A DNA stretch of 64,000 nt from Paraphysoderma sedebokerense (lineage: Eukaryota > Blastocladiomycota > Physodermatomycetes > Physodermatales > Physodermataceae). Below are positions 58,239-64,000 of the stretch, piece after piece. Under the pieces are notes generated by a model. The model was not told the origin of the DNA, did no database searches, and saw only the letters and a list, made by a program, of their open reading frames with translations. The DNA lies in assembly GCA_025602915.1 (NCBI GenBank), contig JAHLJZ010000003.1:372001-436000 (forward strand), written 5' to 3'. Both the position numbers and the translations under genes were made by a program. The first letter of the stretch is position 1, and every line of letters starts with the position of its first letter.

Positions 58239-59670
58239 ATGACATCGACATCATATCCTTTTGAAGCGGTACTTTCCGATGAAGAGACCAGAGGTCTATC
58301 TCTCGGTACGCTATAGTTTTTTCTATGCCCACAGTCCCGTTTTACTCACGTTCAATCATAATGTTATTTCTAATTTAAATTGAAAAGTTGATGCATGGGT
58401 TGCAGATATTGAACCTAAAGATACCAGCAGAGTTTTGAAATTAGTAGGGTATCGTATTATTTCTAAATATTTGGCGCCAATGATGCTTGACTGTTTCTGT
58501 TGACTTATTTTCATTTATTCTTTTTTGGGTCCCATTCACCATCTTTGAATCATTTTATTTTTAGTCATATAAGTGCGGAACTTGCTTCAAAGGAATTGGA
58601 TCACCTCAAGCGAATAAGAAAGATTTCAGATCGTAGGTTACATTGATTAGACTATTCTCAAGTATCGAGGCCTAGCTAACAGAAATCAAAAATCGATTTA
58701 TCCTTATCGATTCACCGTAGCACTTACACTTACTGTTCTAATTGCCACTGTCAGCTCGCTTCCGAAAGATTGTTTGGAAAATTATATAAATGAAGCGAAT
58801 CTAGAAGATGTAATTGTGCCTAAGGTGATTCAAGTCTGCCGGTATGCACCTTTAACTAGGGAACAGTACATTGCCTGGAAAGATAGTTGGCCAATGTATT
58901 GGAGAGAAAGCACAGTAAGGTAAACAAACTCTCATGTCAGCTCTGCTGATATCTTAAGAATTTGAATGTTGAAATGATAAGATTCTGTAGAAGGGATGTT
59001 TTTTTGGAAGAAGACGTTCGGCATTTGTCGGATTGGATGAGGATTGCAATACAAGAAGCGAAGAAAGCACTAATCTCGGGTTTAGTAAGTGATGCCTTTT
59101 GTCGTATTATTATATTGTCAAATGACTAATGCATGTCAAATCTAGATCCCTGTTGGTGCTGTCGTAGTTGATCCTGGCACAAAATCGGTCCTAGCCAGGA
59201 GCCACGATTGCAGGCACATACATCCGCTTAATCATGCGGTTTTGACTTGTATCAATCAGGTGGCCGAAAAAGAAAGAGAACAACGATTACAAAACACGGA
59301 AACTACAGGTAAAGATGAAGTTAAAAAGTCAGAGAGGGTTTCAGTTGAACTTGCTGATAACGCACTCGGACCCGCCAAACCGACGAAACGGAAGTCAGAA
59401 GAATTCACAGACTGCGTGGAAGAATCGAAGGCGTATATTTGTACAAATTATATCGCCGTACTGACGCATGAGCCGTGTGTAATGTGTTCCATGGCTTTAT
59501 TGCATTCAAGGATTTCCAAAGTATATTATGCAATGGACTCGCCAGAGTATGGGGGTTTAGGATCAGTTTATAAATTGCATACGGATAAAAGGCTCAACCA
59601 TAAGTTCAAAGTTTATAAAGGGTTACTAGAGGAAGAGGTCAAAGATATAATATGGAAAGGATCAAGTTAA
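58239..59670 (+). CDS. TAD3: tRNA-specific adenosine deaminase subunit 3 (Tad3/ADAT3)
   Basis: Structural partner of Tad2 in the enzyme that makes wobble inosine (A34 to I34) in tRNA. Six exons (58239-58305, 58388-58448, 58565-58632, 58721-58919, 58991-59084, 59146-59670) give 337 residues. The N-terminal part has LASKELDHLKRIRKISDPLT and LTREQYIAWKDSWPMYWRES, matching ADAT3. The deaminase domain has IPVGAVVVDPGTKSVLARSH. The zinc motif HPLNHAVLTC carries Val where the active partner has the catalytic Glu, as in other Tad3 proteins. The second zinc motif is EPCVMCSMALLHSRISKVYY. A charged insert of about 45 residues separates the two halves of the domain (KEREQRLQNTETTGKDEVKK). The C-terminus LNHKFKVYKGLLEEE is typical. 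So it is expected to be non-catalytic by itself. Confidence 0.93.
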
Positions 59671-59697
59671 ATTTAATAGATGTAGTATTTAATTAAC

Positions 59698-60864
59698 TTA
59701 ATCTCTTGGAACAATAATATCTTCTATTATGTCTGCTAATTGTCTTCTGATCAACTCTTGATTTTCCTTTGGCGCAAATCGAATTGCAACAATTTTCCTA
59801 AGTGATTCAAGTTGCGTTAAGTTTTTGCACAATTGATAGTTCAGATGGAGTCACATTTTACCTTCCCATCAAGTCGAATGGTTCATCAAACGACACGGTG
59901 TTTTCTCCCCTCCGCCTCTGAGAGAACACCTCTTCACCAAAACACATACCACCTGATTCTCGAATGATGCAAACTCCTGCAGATATATCCCAGGCTCGGA
60001 CGCCAATTTCATAGTAGACATCGGTGCTTCCTGAATGCGGATTATTCGTTAAAATTCAAAATAAAACAGGTGCAAATATGGGGAAGATCGTCAAGTAAAC
60101 CTCTTGCTAATAAGCAGCAATCTATAGCCCCAGCACCGGCACACCTTAAACCACGGGCATTGATATCCGTCATCAATTTAGACAATGTCCGTGATTTTGG
60201 ATCGAACCCGGTTGATGTCCTGTCGTTCCCGGCCTCCGTTGAGATTAAGCAATGAGATAACGAAGGTAGCGGTTCATTTTTACGGAAAAGCGGAAGTCGA
60301 GATCCATTCATGTAGGCACCTCGGTTTATATGTGCTGTATATAATTCATCGAGAATGGGATTAAAAATGACTCCGACCACTGGAATTTTGTCGACGACAA
60401 GGCCGATTGAAACGCAAACGAAAGGAAAACTACAGGCCCGTTGGTGTAAGTGAACTGTTTCATCTACAAAAGAATAATGTAATATCTACCGATGAATAAA
60501 ATTCGTTGTTCCGTCGATCGGGTCAACTATTATAGTTGGTTCCTGGGTCAACGAAGAGCCTTCAGACGAAGCACTCGATTCCTCTCCAATAAACTTATAT
60601 GACGGAAATTCAGCTTTAAATTTCTCCCTCAACAGCGCTTCAACATACTTGTCTATTCCAATTTGTCAGTTAGTGAAGATACCAACCAAGGTTAGTAAGA
60701 AAAGCATAGACACCAGTAGCAGTAACCAAGTCAACATCACGGTCATCTTTACTCTCAATCGTAGGTAATGAGCCGGAGTAAAATGCCTCACGTATGATTC
60801 CTCCGGCAACTCTCGCCAATTCAATCCCAACATTTAGGAAATCCGAATAGTCCGATTTGGCCAT
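59698..60864 (-). CDS. Inositol monophosphatase
   Basis: Mg-dependent, lithium-sensitive enzyme that recycles myo-inositol. Five exons (60714-60864, 60490-60652, 60101-60429, 59862-60030, 59698-59797) give 303 residues. Key motifs are VDLVTATDKYVEALLREKF, FIGEES (metal-binding Glu), [20 protein letters not shown] (the canonical DPxDGT metal motif), GVIFNPILDELYTAHINRGA, AGAIDCCLLARGSTDVYYEI and GVRAWDISAG, with the second family Asp in WD. The C-terminus has VAIRFAPKENQELIRRQLAD. All metal ligands appear present. The start (MAKSDYSDFLN) is 115 bp from the divergent exonuclease gene. It ends 27 bp from the ADAT3 stop, so the two converge tightly. Confidence 0.94.
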
Positions 60865-60979
60865 GGTGATTGAAGTTAGAATGCAAATCACGATTTAGAA
60901 GTAATTGTTAAATTGGTTGTCATGTAAACAAGGACCACTGCTCCAAGAACCTCGCGCACAATGGATAACTCTTCATGCA
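60865..60979. promoter_or_regulatory. Compact divergent promoter: inositol monophosphatase / exonuclease (115 bp)
   Basis: Two outward start codons lie 115 bp apart. An in-frame extension of the exonuclease gene back to 60905 has no ATG. A shared bidirectional promoter is likely. Confidence 0.5.
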
Positions 60980-63834
60980 ATGGTAATATGCTGGCGTCTA
61001 AATAGTTTTCTCATTTCATCCTCAAAATGTTTATGGGATTCAATCTCATCTGCGCCATCGATTGCCAGTGTCAACGCTCTACGGAGGATATCAACATCAT
61101 CACTCGGAATTATTTTGGATGAAATGGGAATCGACAAACGTACAAGGAAGCTTGCGAAGACGCTGGCTGCCCAGGAACCACCGATCGTACCAGTTGATAC
61201 ATTTCCAAATCTGGTTTATGTCGCCCAAAATATTGATCAAGCCGATAAGTTGACAGATTTCTTCGCCAATGACACACTAGTGGGCTTTGACACTGAGACC
61301 AATCTTGCTCGAGAAGACGAAACTGCCGCTGCAAAATTGCCTTCAGTGGTGCAGCTAGCGAATAAACACGTTTCTGTGATTTTTCAGACATACAACATAT
61401 TCAAAGATGCGCACCGATTTCCGCCTAAATTGAAAACCATGCTAGGTGACACAAAAGTAGTTAAGGTTGGGGTATGTGTAAAAATTCTCGGGCTTTGCTA
61501 ATGAACGTTCTGACTGATAACGATTCAGGTGGGTATTGCTGGAGATGCTGCTCGGTTAGACTCTTGCAACATCTGTGTTCGATCGACTCTGGAATTGGGA
61601 TTGGTATCACAAGCAATGGGTTATGCCTTGAATTCTTTGAAAGATTTGCATAGAGTTTTTGGTGCACCATCTGTGAAATTAAACAAGTGGAGATATGAGA
61701 CGAAGGAAGAAACAAATTGGGACTCCTCACTATCGCCTTCTCGGATAAAGTATGCAGCCATGGACGCATTTGCCAGTTGGGAAGTGGGATATAATCTTTT
61801 GCGCAACAATCCAAGGAATAATTTTGAACCCCGCGACAATAAAAAAAGGTAGTTAAATCCTGCAGTCCTCGCCTCGTCCGATATGTATTAACTGCAGATC
61901 TAGGCGGCTGTACAAGTATCTGACTCGCCAGCCCTCGCTTAGTATCTCTAAAGTTTCAAAAATAAAGCCAGAATGGGCTCCTTCGCTCTCGACTCAAAAC
62001 GAGATTCCTCAATTGTTAGACGAGTTAGCAAACGAAGATGTCCTCTACATCTGCGCGAAAGACAAATTAATCCGTTTGGGGGCTCCGTTTTTGCCGAGTG
62101 AGTTAACTCGAAAGATGCTTGAAGAAGTAAGATCAGCTTATATTGGTGGGCGATTATACGAGTACGATCATTTGCTAGAGTTTGTGTCCAAATCTCCTTC
62201 GTTGTTGAAGTTTGCACCTACCGATGCCATGCCGTACTATTCTCGACAGGTCATCCGACAATTTTTGTACGATGGAACGGTCATGACGGTAGGACACAAG
62301 CATTTGGTTATTATCCAAGAAACTACACTATCTCGACTCGTTTGCGAGATTGTCCCCGCTCCAACCAACTCAGCGGGTGATACTTATATATCTGCTTTCG
62401 CTCCGAGTTTGACGTATCCCATCCGGAGAATCAAAGCGTACTTACGACGAACTATTCATAAGGACTGTAGCTTGGAACAATTCGCGGAAAGAGGGGACTT
62501 GTGGCTTTATGGTTGTCGTAAAGCTATCATTCCGGATCACACAAGGAACCCGCTCTTTAATATACCCGATGATATTTATTCTGCTTTCCCCGATGGTGTT
62601 GTTCTGAATTTGAGGCGACGTTTCGGGCCAGGAACACCAGTTAGTATGAATGGAATGCTTCAAACAATATATAGAATGCTTGGAAAATCGGAATTAAAAC
62701 CTGAAGCTGCTATTAAAATTCTTGACGATATGCAATCGAAAGGTTTAATTCATGTGAAGACCAGAAACGGGCACATATTAGGTAAACAAGATAAAAGCTG
62801 GATGGATCTCATCAATGGACGCTATTTGCAGGAATTAAAAGATCTTCGTTTGAATGAACTGTCTGGTACTCTTTCAAACTTACCGGCGGATCATCTAGTG
62901 GACGCTAAATCTACCCGGGATTACTTGATCTCTGCTGTTGAAGTCTGCAACATTGAACCTGTAAATTCTTCCGAACTTGGACAACGTATTCAAAAATTCA
63001 CGGAGACGGGTTGGCTATGGTACTACGGCGCCGACAAGTTTTACGTACCCATTATCGCATCGCATGCTCTTCGGCCGATCACTTTCAGTGTAGATGTAAT
63101 TGAAAGAATGACTGATGAGCTTTTCAAAACATTCGGGTTGACTAAAAGAAGAAAAGTTTGCAGTGTCATCAATTATCTGAGCAATGTGCATATCATAGGT
63201 ATGTTTATTTCAATGAGTGAAATCGTTGCCATAACAAACTATTGATTTTTATTCAGGTAATCTGACCGCGAGGGCGAACAGAATTGAAGTCGCGACGAAA
63301 TTGCTTGCCGAATTACAAAGGCAAGGAAAAGTTAGCATAATCGATTCGTCTGATAAAAGGCTTGCGGTGGATGATTACAGCTGGAAGCAGTATCTATCGT
63401 CTGCACGTTGTCAATTTCTACGGAAGGTTGTGCCGGTATCTCAAAAACCCTCGACTCATCAACCGATTTCCTGCACCACCAAAAGTTCCACGGTACTCAC
63501 ATTCCAACTGCCTATCATTAATCAGTTACATATAAATCTATGTCGTCAATTTTCTTCCAATCAAAAGCTACGGATGAAAAGTCTCATAAATTTTATCCGT
63601 TCATCGCAAAATGTTCCTGGACTTGGTTCCACTAACCAATCCAAAGTTGAAAATTCGACCAAGGTGATCATAGATATGCAAAAGCTCGGTTTGATTCAAC
63701 TTATAAGTCCGGAGGGATCGACACTCTCGGCTACTGATGAGAGTTGGGCAAAAAAATCAGAAGTGATGAGCAGTCTAGTTAAAATTTGTATTATAAGAAA
63801 ATCAACCCAGGTTGTAAATTCATCGAAAAAGTGA
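60980..63834 (+). CDS. DEDD-type 3'-5' exonuclease-domain protein with a repeated C-terminal region
   Basis: Four exons (60980-61471, 61529-61848, 61898-63198, 63257-63834) give 896 residues. The first 47 residues may be a mitochondrial presequence (ALRRISTSSLGIIL); an internal ATG at 61118 is an alternative start. Residues about 70-255 are a WRN/RNase D-like exonuclease: VGFDTETN (Exo I, the D and E), VGVGIAGDAARLDSC (Exo II, D), LGLVSQAMGYALNSLKDLHR and KYAAMDAFASWEVGYNLL (Exo III, Y and D), so the catalytic set looks complete. From about 275 to the end I recognise no family. It contains recurring units: one ends in a GxL/W-Y-G-x-D/R-K-like strand (FAERGDLWLYGCRKAIIP, FTETGWLWYYGADKFYVP), and another fits I..L..MQ..GLI....G..L...D.SW (two near 62700-62800 and 63640-63750, one near 63290-63390). 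Nucleic-acid-binding winged helices are a guess. Confidence 0.82.
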
Positions 63835-64000
63835 TAGATTTTTCGCGTTTTAAATAAATCTTCAATTGATTCTACTCCTGAATGGATTCTTTACAGTTAT
63901 CTGGAACACAGTGTATGACAAAATTGAAGTCTCCGGTTCATAAATCGGAATTCAGTCTTCCTCCGTCCGTCGCATTAGAATCAAGAAAAACAATTTTAGA
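63835..64000. other. Sequence after the last gene
   Basis: AT-rich 3' UTR and spacer with AATAAAT near 63852-63858, a likely polyadenylation signal of the exonuclease gene. The window ends before any further gene can be called. Confidence 0.5.

Overview
The window is nuclear DNA from an intron-rich, gene-dense eukaryote. I can support 23 protein-coding genes, almost all multi-exon, on both strands. Introns are mostly 45-100 nt and GT-AG, with three convincing GC-AG introns. Intergenic gaps are mostly 0.1-1.2 kb. The gene mix suggests an opisthokont, probably an early-diverging (zoosporic, chytrid- or blastocladiomycete-like) fungus. Fungal-type markers are a Laa2-like clathrin accessory protein, an Fmp25/RCC1-like mitochondrial protein, a peroxisomal acyl-CoA oxidase ending SKL and a tyrosinase. 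Next to these are genes that yeasts lack: SZT2 (KICSTOR), a SUV4-20-type methyltransferase, a SYP7-like Qc-SNARE, trefoil domains and a class C-like 7TM receptor. Taxonomy is inference; no rRNA or organellar marker is present.

Layout. 0-5 kb: V-ATPase subunit E, then an FGDF-repeat clathrin/AP-1 accessory protein. 5-6 kb: a short hAT-like MITE in a gap. 6-10 kb (minus): actin with a 10-nt microexon, and an HSL-type alpha/beta hydrolase. 10-15 kb: MPP10 and a mitochondrial PPR protein. 15.7-17.2 kb (minus): a Qc-SNARE. 17.6-23.1 kb: a 21-exon receptor (signal peptide, beta-helix, EGF, 7TM, PH). 23.4-29.4 kb (minus): ASCC2 and a SET/PWWP-like/chromo-barrel methyltransferase. 29.9-40 kb: SZT2. 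40-46 kb: tyrosinase and acyl-CoA oxidase. 45.8-54.4 kb: small PPR protein, WBP4-like splicing factor, small membrane protein, SRP68, YEATS protein, Fmp25-like protein. 54.8-57.9 kb: trefoil-alpha-amylase. 58-64 kb: ADAT3/Tad3, inositol monophosphatase, and a DEDD exonuclease with an undescribed repeat region.

The genes do not form one pathway; most are ordinary housekeeping genes. The most unusual item is the receptor at 17618-23119. It joins a Pmp-like beta-helix ectodomain to a class C-like seven-helix domain and a C-terminal PH-like domain, and its first 15 introns are all phase 1. Other notable points are the 5-, 10- and 13-nt microexons, the one-chain SET plus reader protein, the acyl-CoA oxidase that appears to lack its catalytic glutamate, and the C-terminal repeats of the exonuclease. 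Exon joins were found by eye, using reading phase, splice sites and family motifs; none is backed by transcript data.
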